A stretch of 64,000 nucleotides of DNA from an uncultured Clostridia bacterium (GCA_934168365.1 CAKPNJ010000001.1:172915-236914), one strand, 5' to 3'. Positions 51,961 to 61,974 are shown, numbered from the stretch's first letter. The notes: generated by a model from the sequence alone, not told the origin. Numbers and translations are program-made.

Positions 51961-54052
51961 ATGAATGATGATATGCTATTATATTTAATGATGGGTGTAG
52001 GAGCGTTATTTGTATTTATTATAATTGCATATTTAATTATAAAAAATAAAAATCAAAATTCCGAAATAGCACAAATTAGAAAATTACAACAAGGAACTAA
52101 AGAAAAAAGTTTTTCTTTAGAAATATTATATCAAAAACTATATACATTTTATCTTAAAACACCGTTTTTAAAAAGATATTTATTAAAGTTAAGAAGAAGA
52201 TTAGCAATAATAAATGTTGAAGATGAATACTTAACAAGAAGACAAGCATCTAAAATTTTAACAAACACATTATTGATAGTAATACCATTAGCAATTTTAA
52301 TTATTCTTATTACACATAACAATACATTATTGATGGTAATGTTACTCATTTTTGAAATTTTTATGATTGATACATTTATGGACCGGAATGGTAGACAAAC
52401 TAGACAATAAATTGCTTAAAGAACAAATAGAATTCTTCTCAGAAATAAGACATGCATATCATGAATTTAATATGGTTGAAGAAGCTATATATCAAGTTGC
52501 ACAAGATGATGATAAACCAGAGATGTCAAGACAAGCAGAAAAAATATATGAAGTTCTTATTTCAAATGATCCTGAATCAGAACTAGAAAAATATTATGAT
52601 ATAGCACCAAATAGTTACTTAAAAGAATTTGCAGGAATTTCATATTTAACAAAAGAATTTGGAGATCGTAAAATAGATAATTCATCTTTGTATTTAAAAA
52701 ACTTAAATAACATTACACAAGAAATGCAATTAGAAATTTTAAAAAGAGATAAGCTAGACTATACATTTCAAAGCTTGGCAGTAATATCAATAGTACCAAT
52801 GCTATTTATTGAGCCAATAAAAAATTGGGCATCATCACAATTTAGTTTTACAGAGGCATTTTACAATGGAAAAAATGGAATGCTAGTACAAATATTGCTT
52901 TTGATTGTTACATTTGTATGTTACATACTAACTAGAAAACTAAAAGATAATGGCTCAACCAATATGAATACAAAAAACACAAAAAATCCATGGCAAGAAA
53001 AATTATATAGAATAAAACCTATAAAGAAAATTGTTGATTTATTTATTCCTAATAAAGGAACAAAAGAATATAGAGCATTAGCAAAGAAAATGAAAGACGC
53101 TGCCTCAAAAGATAAAATGGAATGGATTTATATAAATCGTATTACATTGGGCATTGCTATATTTGTTGTATCAGTATTTTTAATAGGACAACTACATCAA
53201 ATAACTATAAATAACGTATATACAGATCCAACAGTAACTTTTAACGTGTTGGGAGAAATGAATGATAAAGACAAGAAAACAGCTATGCAATTAACAGAAT
53301 CTGATAACCAATATATTAGGCATTTAAAAGGAGATCCAAAAATAACACAAGCAGATGTTGAAAAAGCAATGAGAAGTGGAAAAATAAATCAAGATTATTT
53401 ACAAAGTAAAGACCCAGAAATTGAAACAGCAGCGAAAAGAATACTAGATAAAATAGAAACTGTAAACACCGAAAAAATGCAGTGGTTTGAAATTTTAATA
53501 GCAATGGTTTTAGCAATAATTGCATATAATGCACCAATATGGTTACTAAAATTCCAAGCTAAAATGAGAGAAATGGAAATGGAAGATGAGGTAATGCAGT
53601 TTAATACAATTATTCTAATGTTAATGAAAATAGAAAGAGTAAGTGTTGAAATTATATTAGAGTGGTTAGAAAGATATGCAAACATTTTCAAAGAGCCAAT
53701 TAGCAAATGTGTTAATAACTATGAAAGTGGTGCATGGGAAGCATTAGAACAACTAAAAGAAGATGTTACATATCAACCTTTAATTAGAATTGTAGAAAGC
53801 CTCCAAGCAGCTGTAGAAAAAATACCAATTGCAGATGCATTTGATGAACTAGATACAGAAAGAGACTATTATCAAGAAAAAAGAAAAGAATCAAATGAAA
53901 GACTAATTGCAAAAAAGGGAAGAATAGGAAAAGCAATAGGATTTGCACCAATGGTTATACTATTTGTAGGATATTTAATTGTACCATTAGTATTCATAGG
54001 TTTAGCAAGTATGACAGAAACATTTGACAGTATGAGTGCTATGCAAAAGTAA
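51961..54052 (+). CDS. tadB: TadB/TadC-like inner-membrane platform protein (T2SSF) with +1 frameshift at CGG
   Basis: Frame one (51961-52410) has an N-terminal helix (about 5-27) and two helices near 105-140, ending FMDRNGRQTRQ. Skipping the C of CGG at 52384 continues as DGMVDKLDNKLLKEQIEFFS to 54052, about 697 aa. The second part has a T2SSF-like segment (EIRHAYHEFNMVEEAI), membrane helices, an extracytoplasmic insert, and a second T2SSF half (QFNTIILMLMKIERVSVEII, RLIAKKGRIGKAIGFAPM). It may represent a fused TadB-TadC. It follows cpaF directly. Confidence 0.85.
52384..52386 (+). other. +1 frameshift site CGG|A in tadB
   Basis: The zero frame is GAC CGG AAT GGT and stops eight codons after CGG; the +1 frame is GGA ATG GTA GAC, continuing 550 residues. 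Confidence 0.8.
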
Positions 54053-54077
54053 AATAAATAAAAAGAGGAGCAAATAA

Positions 54078-54716
54078 ATGGAAAATGCATCAAAAGCCTT
54101 AATTATGGCTGGATCAATTTTACTTGCTGTTTTAATTATAACAGCACTTATATATACATTTAATCAAATAAGCAATTTAAAACAGGTAGAAGCAAGTACA
54201 GAAGAAGAAAAAGTTCTAGCCCAATATAGTAAAGAAATAGATGGATTTGATAAAGCAGGTTTATATGGAAGTGAGGTATTATCTTTAGCAAATTTAATAG
54301 AAGATTATAATATAAAACAAGCAGACTTAAAAAATTATGAACCAATTGAATTAAAAGTAACTATAACTGAAATTATTGGAGCAGAATACTTAAAAACCAC
54401 AGAATACACTAAGTATAAGGACTTAACAAATGATTTCAAGAAAATAGAATCAGAAGTAAATAAACTAAAGAAAAAAGTATATTATGGACAAACAGTAGAA
54501 AAACTATCAGGAATGACTGAATGGAAATTTGATGAAATAATGAAAGGTGTAAGCGACCAAGAAATAATAAAAATAAAAGAGGATATAAACAAGTATCAAA
54601 ATTTAAATACTGAAATTCAGACATTTAAAAATAAAAGATTTAACAAACCAGAAGTAAAACATGATGAGAAAACAGGAAGAGTATTGAGTGTAACATATAA
54701 AGAAATTGGATTATAA
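54078..54716 (+). CDS. Tad-locus pilin-like protein 1 (MENASKA type)
   Basis: 212 aa behind AGAGGAG. Starts MENASKALIMAGSILLAVLI: a very short head followed by one hydrophobic helix, then a soluble, partly coiled domain. Three more proteins in this locus begin the same way (54816, 55920, 56417). This is the design of pseudopilins or minor pilins anchored by one helix. No classical prepilin cleavage site is obvious. Confidence 0.65.
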   Translation: MENASKALIMAGSILLAVLIITALIYTFNQISNLKQVEASTEEEKVLAQYSKEIDGFDKAGLYGSEVLSLANLIEDYNIKQADLKNYEPIELKVTITEIIGAEYLKTTEYTKYKDLTNDFKKIESEVNKLKKKVYYGQTVEKLSGMTEWKFDEIMKGVSDQEIIKIKEDINKYQNLNTEIQTFKNKRFNKPEVKHDEKTGRVLSVTYKEIGL

Positions 54717-54723
54717 AATTATG

Positions 54724-54784
54724 ATAGTGTTAAGTAGTCAATGGAAATTTGTAGCGAAGCACAGTGTGCACCATAAAAATAAAA
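54724..54784. repeat. Dispersed repeat, copy C
   Basis: Starts ATAGTGTTAAGTA and holds the imperfect palindrome core GAAGCACAGTGTGCACC, ending CATAAAAATAAAA. Related to copy B (42691-42747) over about 60 bp with a few changes. Confidence 0.65.
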
Positions 54785-54815
54785 CTATCTAAAAAATTAT
54801 AGAAAGGGGCTAAAT

Positions 54816-55337
54816 ATGGAAAATGCAACAAGAGCTTTTATAATAGTTGCAGGAATATTATTAGGAGTTCTACTGTTATCATTAGGTATATACTTATTTT
54901 CTATATTTAGTCAATATAGTGCAGATGCCTATAAAACTATGGAACAAAACCAAGTAGCACAATTCAATAGTCAATTTCTAAAATACTATGGAAAAATTTC
55001 ACGTGCATACACAGACGAAGATGGAAAAGAAAAGACAGTCGAAGAACCAATAAAGTGTACTGCACATGATATTATTAGCATAGCAAACTTAGCACAACAA
55101 AATAATATTCAGTTTCAAGTTCAAGATGAACAACACTATAGTGAACAAACACGTTACATTCAAGTTGATATTGGAACTCAAAAGAAAGATAAAAATATAG
55201 AAAAATGGGAAGAAACAAAAAAAATTGAATTTTTAAAAGAAAATGCAACTGAAACTTATGAATGTACTGCAGTACTTACAAGTAGTGTTACAAACAGAGT
55301 TTATTACATACAATTTAAAAAAATAGAAAACCCATAA
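54816..55337 (+). CDS. Tad-locus pilin-like protein 2 (MENATRA type)
   Basis: 173 aa behind AAAGGGG. MENATRAFIIVAGILLGVLL, helix to about residue 30, then a domain with CTAHDIISIANLAQQNNIQ and CTAVLTSSVTNRVYYIQF at the end. The C-terminal half is shared with the next gene. Surface or periplasmic-side pilus component (inferred). Confidence 0.65.
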   Translation: MENATRAFIIVAGILLGVLLLSLGIYLFSIFSQYSADAYKTMEQNQVAQFNSQFLKYYGKISRAYTDEDGKEKTVEEPIKCTAHDIISIANLAQQNNIQFQVQDEQHYSEQTRYIQVDIGTQKKDKNIEKWEETKKIEFLKENATETYECTAVLTSSVTNRVYYIQFKKIENP

Positions 55338-55410
55338 ATTTCTAATAAAAAAATATGAAAAAACTATTTACATATTTTTATACTTAATGTTATAATAAAG
55401 GAAGAATTGA

Positions 55411-55848
55411 ATGAAAAAGTCGGTTTTTATTATTTTGGCAATATTAGTTATTATATCTATTGTAATTTGCTTATATATATACAATGTAAAAAAAGTAGAA
55501 AATATAACTACAAAACATAATAGGCAATATGAAGAATATTGCAATAAAGAAATACTAGGCACAGATTTAATTAGTTTAATAAATAAAGCTATAGACTATA
55601 ACGAAAAAAACAATGTAGAAAAGCAAGAAAATACAATTTATTATATAAATAACAATACAAATTCTATTCAAATAACAATAAAATTTTTAGAAAATGACAA
55701 AATAATAAAAATGGAAGATATTGCAGAAAAGCAGACAGAAAATTTTGTGAAATTTTTTGCGACTGCAACATTTAAATGTAATAATATTCAATATCATAAA
55801 CAAACAAAAAATATTCAGAGCATGTATTTTGAACAAATAAATAACTAA
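55411..55848 (+). CDS. Tad-locus small membrane-anchored protein (paralogue of pilin-like 2)
   Basis: 145 aa. MKKSVFIILAILVIISIVIC anchor, then a domain that mirrors the previous gene (LISLINKAIDYNEKNNV and TATFKCNNIQYHKQ). It lacks the MENA head, so it may be processed differently. A promoter-like TTTACA-N18-TATAAT lies just upstream (about 55367-55397). Confidence 0.55.
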   Translation: MKKSVFIILAILVIISIVICLYIYNVKKVENITTKHNRQYEEYCNKEILGTDLISLINKAIDYNEKNNVEKQENTIYYINNNTNSIQITIKFLENDKIIKMEDIAEKQTENFVKFFATATFKCNNIQYHKQTKNIQSMYFEQINN

Positions 55849-55919
55849 GATTTTAATATTTAGAGACGAAAATCTAATTTTAATATATAATACAAAAGTA
55901 AAAAGAGGAGGAATTTTTT

Positions 55920-56381
55920 ATGGAAAACGCATCAAAAGCCTTAATTATTGCAGGTGCAATTTTGTTATCAATTTTAATTATAGGATTAGGTATGTTTATA
56001 TATCAAAAAGCAGCAGGAGCTCTAGAAGGAATAAATATAAATGATCAAGAGGTTCAATCATATAATTCACCTTTTATAAATTATGAAGGAACACAAACAG
56101 GTTCAGCTGTAAGAGCATTATGTGATGCTATTAGAAGTCATAACACAGCAAGTCAAAATGATGTGTCTTTACAAATTGGTATGACATATGATAAGTATGG
56201 ACAAGAACAAGACGTGGATAAATTGGATAAAGAGATTACATATACTGAGATTACAGAGGTACGAAATGCTATAAAAGTTGGTAGAATGTACAATGTTACT
56301 TTAACACCAGCTAAATCAGGTAAAATTGCTACAATAGTAGTAGAAGATGCTACTACACAAAAAACACCAACAAATCCATAG
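55920..56381 (+). CDS. Tad-locus pilin-like protein 3 (MENASKA type)
   Basis: 153 aa behind AGAGGAGGAA. MENASKALIIAGAILLSILI almost repeats the head of pilin-like 1. The domain has SYNSPFINYEGTQTGSAVRA, and CDAIRSHN resembling the ISIANLAQ region of pilin-like 2. Confidence 0.65.
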   Translation: MENASKALIIAGAILLSILIIGLGMFIYQKAAGALEGININDQEVQSYNSPFINYEGTQTGSAVRALCDAIRSHNTASQNDVSLQIGMTYDKYGQEQDVDKLDKEITYTEITEVRNAIKVGRMYNVTLTPAKSGKIATIVVEDATTQKTPTNP

Positions 56382-56416
56382 CAAAATATAATTTTATATG
56401 ATAGGAATGAGAGAGT

Positions 56417-57121
56417 ATGGAGAATGCAGTAGATGCCTTAAAAATGGGATTTGCAGTAATAGTATTTGTAATGGCATTAACAATTGCTGTTATGATGTTT
56501 TCTCAATTAAATCAAGTTTCTAAAATGGTTGTTTCAAGCAGTGATATTACTAAATATTATGAGTATGAAATACCTAAAGATGAAGAACAAACTAGAATTG
56601 TAGGGTTGGAAACAATTATTCCTACCCTTTATAAATATTATAAAGAAAACTATACTGTCCTATTTCTAAATGAAAAGGGAGACCCATTAAATTTATATGA
56701 CTCTCAGACTAATAGAGCATTATGGAGTCAAAAGGGAGCTATAGCCAAATACTATACAACTAATGAAAATGAATATGAAACCCTTGATCGAAAATCAGTA
56801 TGTGCCTTTGATATAGATGACGAAACAATTAGACATGAGCCTTGGACAGGTAGTTTAAGTGATTATAAAGAAAACATAGATGCTTTTCTAAATGGAGGAT
56901 TTTTTAAATATAAAAGTGATGGCACAGACGAAAATGGAAAGACTGGGTATGATTATAAGCCAGGCTTTATAGCTAACTACAAAAGCAAAAAATTTAAAGA
57001 AACCTTAGGTGAATATAGATATAATCAAAATAATTCTACAGAGGACAAAAACACTAAATATACAAGTTCATTATTAAAAAACAGAAAAAAGAGAGTTATT
57101 ATTTATCAATTACAAAATTAA
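56417..57121 (+). CDS. Tad-locus pilin-like protein 4 (MENAVDA type)
   Basis: 234 aa. MENAVDALKMGFAVIVFVMA anchor, then a soluble domain with LETIIPTLYKYYKENYTVLF and an internal NGGFFKYKSDG stretch. No known family recognised. Close spacing to neighbours indicates the same transcript. Confidence 0.6.
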   Translation: MENAVDALKMGFAVIVFVMALTIAVMMFSQLNQVSKMVVSSSDITKYYEYEIPKDEEQTRIVGLETIIPTLYKYYKENYTVLFLNEKGDPLNLYDSQTNRALWSQKGAIAKYYTTNENEYETLDRKSVCAFDIDDETIRHEPWTGSLSDYKENIDAFLNGGFFKYKSDGTDENGKTGYDYKPGFIANYKSKKFKETLGEYRYNQNNSTEDKNTKYTSSLLKNRKKRVIIYQLQN

Positions 57122-57132
57122 GGAGTATGGTT

Positions 57133-57657
57133 ATGGGAGATAGTTTAATTACAATTATTGCAATATTTTTAGCAGCAATTTTAATGTTTGTTTTTCCACT
57201 TATGTCATTATCTGAAAGAACAGATGATATTTCACAATTATCAGTATCTACTGCAACAAATGAGTTTGTAGATAAAATTAGAACAACAGGTAAAATAACA
57301 TTAGATGATTACGATAAATATATGCAAACTATTACAAGTACTGGAAATTCTTTTGAAGTAGAAATGCAAGTGCAACAACTAGACGAAAATCCAGGGGTTA
57401 AAGTAACACAAGCTGAAATGACTAAAATAGGTGAAAACATATATTATAATAAATATACTAGTCAAATAGAAGAAGAACTAAATAAAAATGGAAAAATGAA
57501 ACTAAAAGAAGGAGATATGGTTTCTGTAACAGTAAAAAATACTAACCAAACTATAGCTCAATTATTAAGAAACTTCTTCTATCAAATTACAGGAGATGAC
57601 TCTTATCAAATTGCAGCAAAACATGGTGGAGTTGTTACTGTAAATGGAAGTAACTAA
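57133..57657 (+). CDS. Tad-locus small membrane-anchored protein
   Basis: 174 aa from the ATG at 57133, 8 nt after AAGGAG; the ATG at 57127 is too close to that site. Anchor GDSLITIIAIFLAAILMFVF, then a soluble domain (ISQLSVSTATNEFVDKIRTT, later GDMVSVTVKNTNQTIAQLLR). The head differs from the MENA group. Probably another minor pilin-like component. Confidence 0.6.
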   Translation: MGDSLITIIAIFLAAILMFVFPLMSLSERTDDISQLSVSTATNEFVDKIRTTGKITLDDYDKYMQTITSTGNSFEVEMQVQQLDENPGVKVTQAEMTKIGENIYYNKYTSQIEEELNKNGKMKLKEGDMVSVTVKNTNQTIAQLLRNFFYQITGDDSYQIAAKHGGVVTVNGSN

Positions 57658-57805
57658 AAGTTAATATTTTGGGATTTAAAAAGATCCCTATTGTGCAAAA
57701 TATAGGGAGTAGAATAAACTACTTCCTTTTCTATTATAAAACAAATATAATAAGGTTAAGTTATTTTAAGATATAGCTACTACCTTATTAAAACAGGAGA
57801 AACGT

Positions 57806-59581
57806 ATGAAAATACAATACATTGCTGTAATTTTTGTAATTATAATTTTACCACTAACAATGGTAATGTCAGCATATATTGGTAAACAAATTGATACAAT
57901 AACATTACAAACTAAATATGATACAAGGTTAACAGAAGCAACACATGATGCTATTAAATCTTTTCAAATAAATACAGTAAATAACCGTTATTCAAGTGTT
58001 AGTGATTCTAAAATTAGAGATATTGAAGCATCTGTAAATACTTTTTATAATTCGCTATCAAACAATGAATATATGTCAAAAGAAGAACTGCAGGTATTTG
58101 TACCAGCATTAGTATACACAATGTATGACGGATATTATATTTATACTAAATATGATAATATGTATCCAGAAAAAGCTGGTCAAATTTATACTGATACTAA
58201 GAATGTAAATGCTAATTATGGACTAAGACCATATATATATTATTCATGTCGTTATCAAAAAGATTCTAAGGATTTTGTAGTAAATTATACATTAGACAAT
58301 GCAATTACCATTTATGGTACATTTAGTGGAAAATATGTGACTTTATCAGGATATTTAATAAATCCAGCCAGTGTAAAAGTAGAGAACAAGTCAGATGATA
58401 ATCCAATGGAATGGAAATTAACTTATGATATTCATGGCAAACATGATAATGGAGATACAGTTGAAATAGGTCCAGAATTACTAACAGAACATGTAGCATT
58501 TTCAGATGAAACAAAAGGAGATTATAATTATTTAACTTATAATGGACAAAAAGTATATTATGATCAAACAGCTAAAAAATACTTCACTTACCAAAATTAT
58601 ACCAAGCAATATATAACAAATTCTGTACCAAATAAACCAATATTAGATTATTTAACAAAAAGAACAAGAGACGATAAATTATATAGCACAAGTGCATTTG
58701 AATATTATTATAATGCAAAAGAGTTTAGCACTAAAGTGGCAGAGCTAACCGAAGGTATAACACAAGATAATGCTATTGATGAAGATGGAAACAAGATGAA
58801 TCTTGATATAAACACAGGCGGTGAAGCAATATTTGTAGCAAACTCAAATAATGATCCTTTAATTACATATTCTACATTTAATGAAAACAGAATGCAAATA
58901 ATAAAAGAATCAATAAAATCAAATTTGATTTCAGCAATTGCAAATTATAATATATATTCAAGCAATGCCTATGATTTCAGTTTACCAGTTTTAAAAGAAA
59001 CTGATTGGGAAAAAATAACTAACAATGTTTCAGTAGTCTCATTTTTACAGGGTATTCCAATTGGTTACAAATATTATAATAATTATTGTGTATTAACTAA
59101 TAATAGTAATGAAGAAGTTATAAAAAAAGAAAACATTTACATTATAACAGAAGACTCAAATCAAGATAGAGAATATCATTTAGTTGGATGTAAGTATATG
59201 TTAGAGAAATCTACAGATGAAATAAAATCAGCATTTGCTAGTCTGGAATTTATAAGGCAAACTGTTAGAATTGCAGAAGGTGATTACAAATATTTTTATC
59301 CTCAAAATATAGGACAAGATAATGGTAAAAACATAACAGCTTGTTATAATTGTATAGTAAATGCAACAGATGTGTATACAACAGATGAAATTATAAAAGG
59401 TCAAATTTATGAACTAGATGACAAAAAAGAATCGCAAGTATTAAAATATGATGTAAGCAAATCGGGAAATGCTAATTCTAGATTCAAAAAAATTAGAGAG
59501 TTATATATCAAAGCATTAGCACGTGAAAGATATGATTTATATCAAACTAATATGGAACTAATAAATACTAAAAATGTTTAA
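57806..59581 (+). CDS. Large single-helix extracytoplasmic protein of the Tad-like locus
   Basis: 591 aa behind AGGAGA. N-terminal anchor (IAVIFVIIILPLTMVMSAYI), then a long soluble region rich in Tyr and Asn (YTMYDGYYIYTKYDN). This can be a pilus tip, adhesin or assembly factor. No family recognised. A hairpin (AGGGAGTAG/CTACTTCCT) lies upstream at about 57704-57728. Confidence 0.6.
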   Translation: MKIQYIAVIFVIIILPLTMVMSAYIGKQIDTITLQTKYDTRLTEATHDAIKSFQINTVNNRYSSVSDSKIRDIEASVNTFYNSLSNNEYMSKEELQVFVPALVYTMYDGYYIYTKYDNMYPEKAGQIYTDTKNVNANYGLRPYIYYSCRYQKDSKDFVVNYTLDNAITIYGTFSGKYVTLSGYLINPASVKVENKSDDNPMEWKLTYDIHGKHDNGDTVEIGPELLTEHVAFSDETKGDYNYLTYNGQKVYYDQTAKKYFTYQNYTKQYITNSVPNKPILDYLTKRTRDDKLYSTSAFEYYYNAKEFSTKVAELTEGITQDNAIDEDGNKMNLDINTGGEAIFVANSNNDPLITYSTFNENRMQIIKESIKSNLISAIANYNIYSSNAYDFSLPVLKETDWEKITNNVSVVSFLQGIPIGYKYYNNYCVLTNNSNEEVIKKENIYIITEDSNQDREYHLVGCKYMLEKSTDEIKSAFASLEFIRQTVRIAEGDYKYFYPQNIGQDNGKNITACYNCIVNATDVYTTDEIIKGQIYELDDKKESQVLKYDVSKSGNANSRFKKIRELYIKALARERYDLYQTNMELINTKNV

Positions 59582-59623
59582 AAAATAGAAATATGGTTAC
59601 TCTAATAAAAAGGGAGTGACTAT

Positions 59624-60841
59624 ATGAGATTATTTAAAAAAATTATAATAATTACTTTTTTGTTAATAATATATGCTTATGTTTGTAATATAAGTTTATT
59701 ATCTAGTAACTATATAATAATGCAAGGCGAAAATTTACACTTATATACTCTTCTAGGTATAAAGCTTATAGAAGAGAGTAGTTATCAAACTTTGCAAACT
59801 TCTAGTGTAATAGAACAAACACAGACAGATAAAATAGGAAAAGTAAAGTTAAGCTTAAATCTATTTAATTTAATACCACTAAAAAATATAAATGTTAATG
59901 TTATACCTAAAACCACAGTAGTACCAATGGGAAATGCGATAGGAATGAAACTATACACAGCAGGAGTTTTAGTGGTTGGAATGTCTGAAATAGAAGGTAA
60001 AAAACCATATGAAAACTCAGGCATAAAAGAAGGCGATAGAATTATACAAATAAACCAAAACCAAATCGATAATACAGACGATTTGATGAAAGCAGTAAAT
60101 AAAAGTGATGGAAATAATATTTCTATAAAATATGTTAGAGACGAAAAAACTATTACAACTAGTATAAAACCAGTAAAAAATAGTAGTAATGAATATAAAA
60201 TTGGTTTATGGGTTAGAGATGCTGCTGCAGGAGTAGGAACACTTACTTTTTACGAACCATCATCAGGAATGTTTGCAACTTTAGGTCATGGGATTATGGA
60301 TATCGACACAGCAGAACTGATAAAAATAGCAAATGGAGAGTTAGTAACAACTAATATACTAAGCATTACTAAGGGAACAAAAGGAAATCCGGGAGAGATA
60401 AGAGGTACAATTGAGGCAGGACATACTATTGGAAGTATTTCAAAAAATACAAAATTTGGAGTCTTTGGAACAATAAATAAAACCCCATATCTTAATACAT
60501 CAAACACAAACGAAATGCAGGTAGCATTGAGAGAAGAAATAAAAATAGATAAGGCACAAATTATTTGTGAACTAGAAAATGGCAAAAAAGAATATTATGA
60601 TATAGAAATTCAAAAAGTTTTTATAAATAACAACAAAGATAACAAAAGTATGTTAATAAAAATTACAGATAAAAAGTTGTTAGAAAAAACAGGTGGTATA
60701 ATTCAAGGAATGAGTGGAGCACCAATAATACAAAATGGTAAATTTGTGGGAGCAGTTACACATGTTCTTGTAAATGATCCAACTATAGGATATGGTGTTT
60801 TTGCAGATATAATGTTAAAGCAAATGAAAGAAGTAGAATAA
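59624..60841 (+). CDS. spoIVB: SpoIVB-type signalling serine protease (PDZ, S55)
   Basis: 405 aa behind AGGGAG. N-terminal membrane helix (about 7-25), a PDZ domain (SGIKEGDRIIQINQNQIDN, about 130-165), then the S55 domain with the catalytic His in FATLGHGIMDIDT and the Ser in GGIIQGMSGAPIIQNGKFVG. In spore formers SpoIVB starts the intercompartment signal that activates pro-sigmaK. This supports a sporulating ancestry. The expected neighbour spo0A is not in view. Confidence 0.93.
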   Translation: MRLFKKIIIITFLLIIYAYVCNISLLSSNYIIMQGENLHLYTLLGIKLIEESSYQTLQTSSVIEQTQTDKIGKVKLSLNLFNLIPLKNINVNVIPKTTVVPMGNAIGMKLYTAGVLVVGMSEIEGKKPYENSGIKEGDRIIQINQNQIDNTDDLMKAVNKSDGNNISIKYVRDEKTITTSIKPVKNSSNEYKIGLWVRDAAAGVGTLTFYEPSSGMFATLGHGIMDIDTAELIKIANGELVTTNILSITKGTKGNPGEIRGTIEAGHTIGSISKNTKFGVFGTINKTPYLNTSNTNEMQVALREEIKIDKAQIICELENGKKEYYDIEIQKVFINNNKDNKSMLIKITDKKLLEKTGGIIQGMSGAPIIQNGKFVGAVTHVLVNDPTIGYGVFADIMLKQMKEVE

Positions 60842-60858
60842 ATTGTGAGGTAGAAAAA

Positions 60859-61974
60859 ATGAAAAAGGAAAAAATAAATATTGTAATAATAGTAGTTGCA
60901 TCTATTATCGTATTATCTGGGATAGTTTTTGGAATATATAAGTTTTTTGGCAAGAGTAAACAAGTGGTAAATAATAATGAATTTACAAATGAAGTATTAA
61001 ATAACGAGTCAAACAACAATGAAAATATTAGTATAGATGTTAATGAAGCAGAACCAATAATAGAAGAACCAGATAACAATGCAATACCAGCAGAAACTAT
61101 TGCAGCAAGATATTATTATGGTCAATTAGATACTTATGGAAAGGCGATATATGACAAATTAAAAGAAAACAAAGAACAACTAAAAACAGGCACATATGTA
61201 TTTGAATTTGGAACAAGTTTTAATACACTTTTGCATTCACAAAAAGGAGAAGAAACATTAAAAAAAGCTTTTCAATCAGCTTGGAATGCATTTTCGTATG
61301 ATGAATGTGATTTGTATTATATTGATATAAAAAAGATGAACTTAATAAATGAGACAAGAACATTAGGGGGTATTACAACATATTATGTTTCAATTGGGCC
61401 AGGTGACAACAAAAATTATTTACAAGATAGTTTTCAAGATATAGAAAAAATAGAAAAATCACAAAAATTTATAAATAACATTATTAGGCAAATAATAAAA
61501 CAAACCAAAGATGATTTACCAATAGTAAGACTAAGAAAAGTACATGACTGGATGATAGATGCAATGGAATATGATGATTCAGAAACAAATATAAATAAAT
61601 ATAATATATATGGAGCAATACATGATAAAAGGGCAGTATGTGAAGGTTATGCAAGAAGCCTTAGATATATAATGGAAAAGGTAGGAGTTCCATGTGTGTT
61701 AGTATCAGGAACTGCTAAAAATTCAGCCAAAAAAACAGAAGTACATGCATGGAATTATGTGCTACTTGATGATAAATGGTATGCAGTTGATGTTACTTGG
61801 GATGATCCTATAATAGAAGGTGGAGGAACTATAACAAATGAACAAAGATATAAATTTTATCTAAAAGGATCAGAAGAATTTTTCAAAGATCATACACAAA
61901 GTGGAGTGATTTCAGAAAATAGTATAAAATTTTCACTACCAGTACTTTCTACCACAAATTATCAAACTGAATAG
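60859..61974 (+). CDS. Membrane-anchored transglutaminase-like protein
   Basis: 371 aa. N-terminal helix (about 5-26), an Asn/Glu-rich linker, then a transglutaminase-like core with the catalytic triad Cys in RAVCEGYARSLRYIM (about residue 258), His in EVHAWNYVLL (about 297) and Asp in YAVDVTWDDP (about 312). It may cleave or cross-link peptide bonds in the envelope. It lies 17 nt after spoIVB. Confidence 0.88.
   Translation: MKKEKINIVIIVVASIIVLSGIVFGIYKFFGKSKQVVNNNEFTNEVLNNESNNNENISIDVNEAEPIIEEPDNNAIPAETIAARYYYGQLDTYGKAIYDKLKENKEQLKTGTYVFEFGTSFNTLLHSQKGEETLKKAFQSAWNAFSYDECDLYYIDIKKMNLINETRTLGGITTYYVSIGPGDNKNYLQDSFQDIEKIEKSQKFINNIIRQIIKQTKDDLPIVRLRKVHDWMIDAMEYDDSETNINKYNIYGAIHDKRAVCEGYARSLRYIMEKVGVPCVLVSGTAKNSAKKTEVHAWNYVLLDDKWYAVDVTWDDPIIEGGGTITNEQRYKFYLKGSEEFFKDHTQSGVISENSIKFSLPVLSTTNYQTE

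Noticed and set aside
13989..52386. Ordinary pseudogenes or random sequencing indels as the cause of the five split genes.
   Set aside because: All five carry the same one-base surplus in CGG-A context, not in homopolymers, and both halves are intact. A context-specific sequencing artefact cannot be fully excluded without raw reads, so it is kept as the stated alternative.
13989..52386. Reassignment of CGG to another amino acid in host genes.
   Set aside because: At all five sites the frame must change by one base to recover homology; simple reassignment would leave the downstream frames and early stops unexplained.
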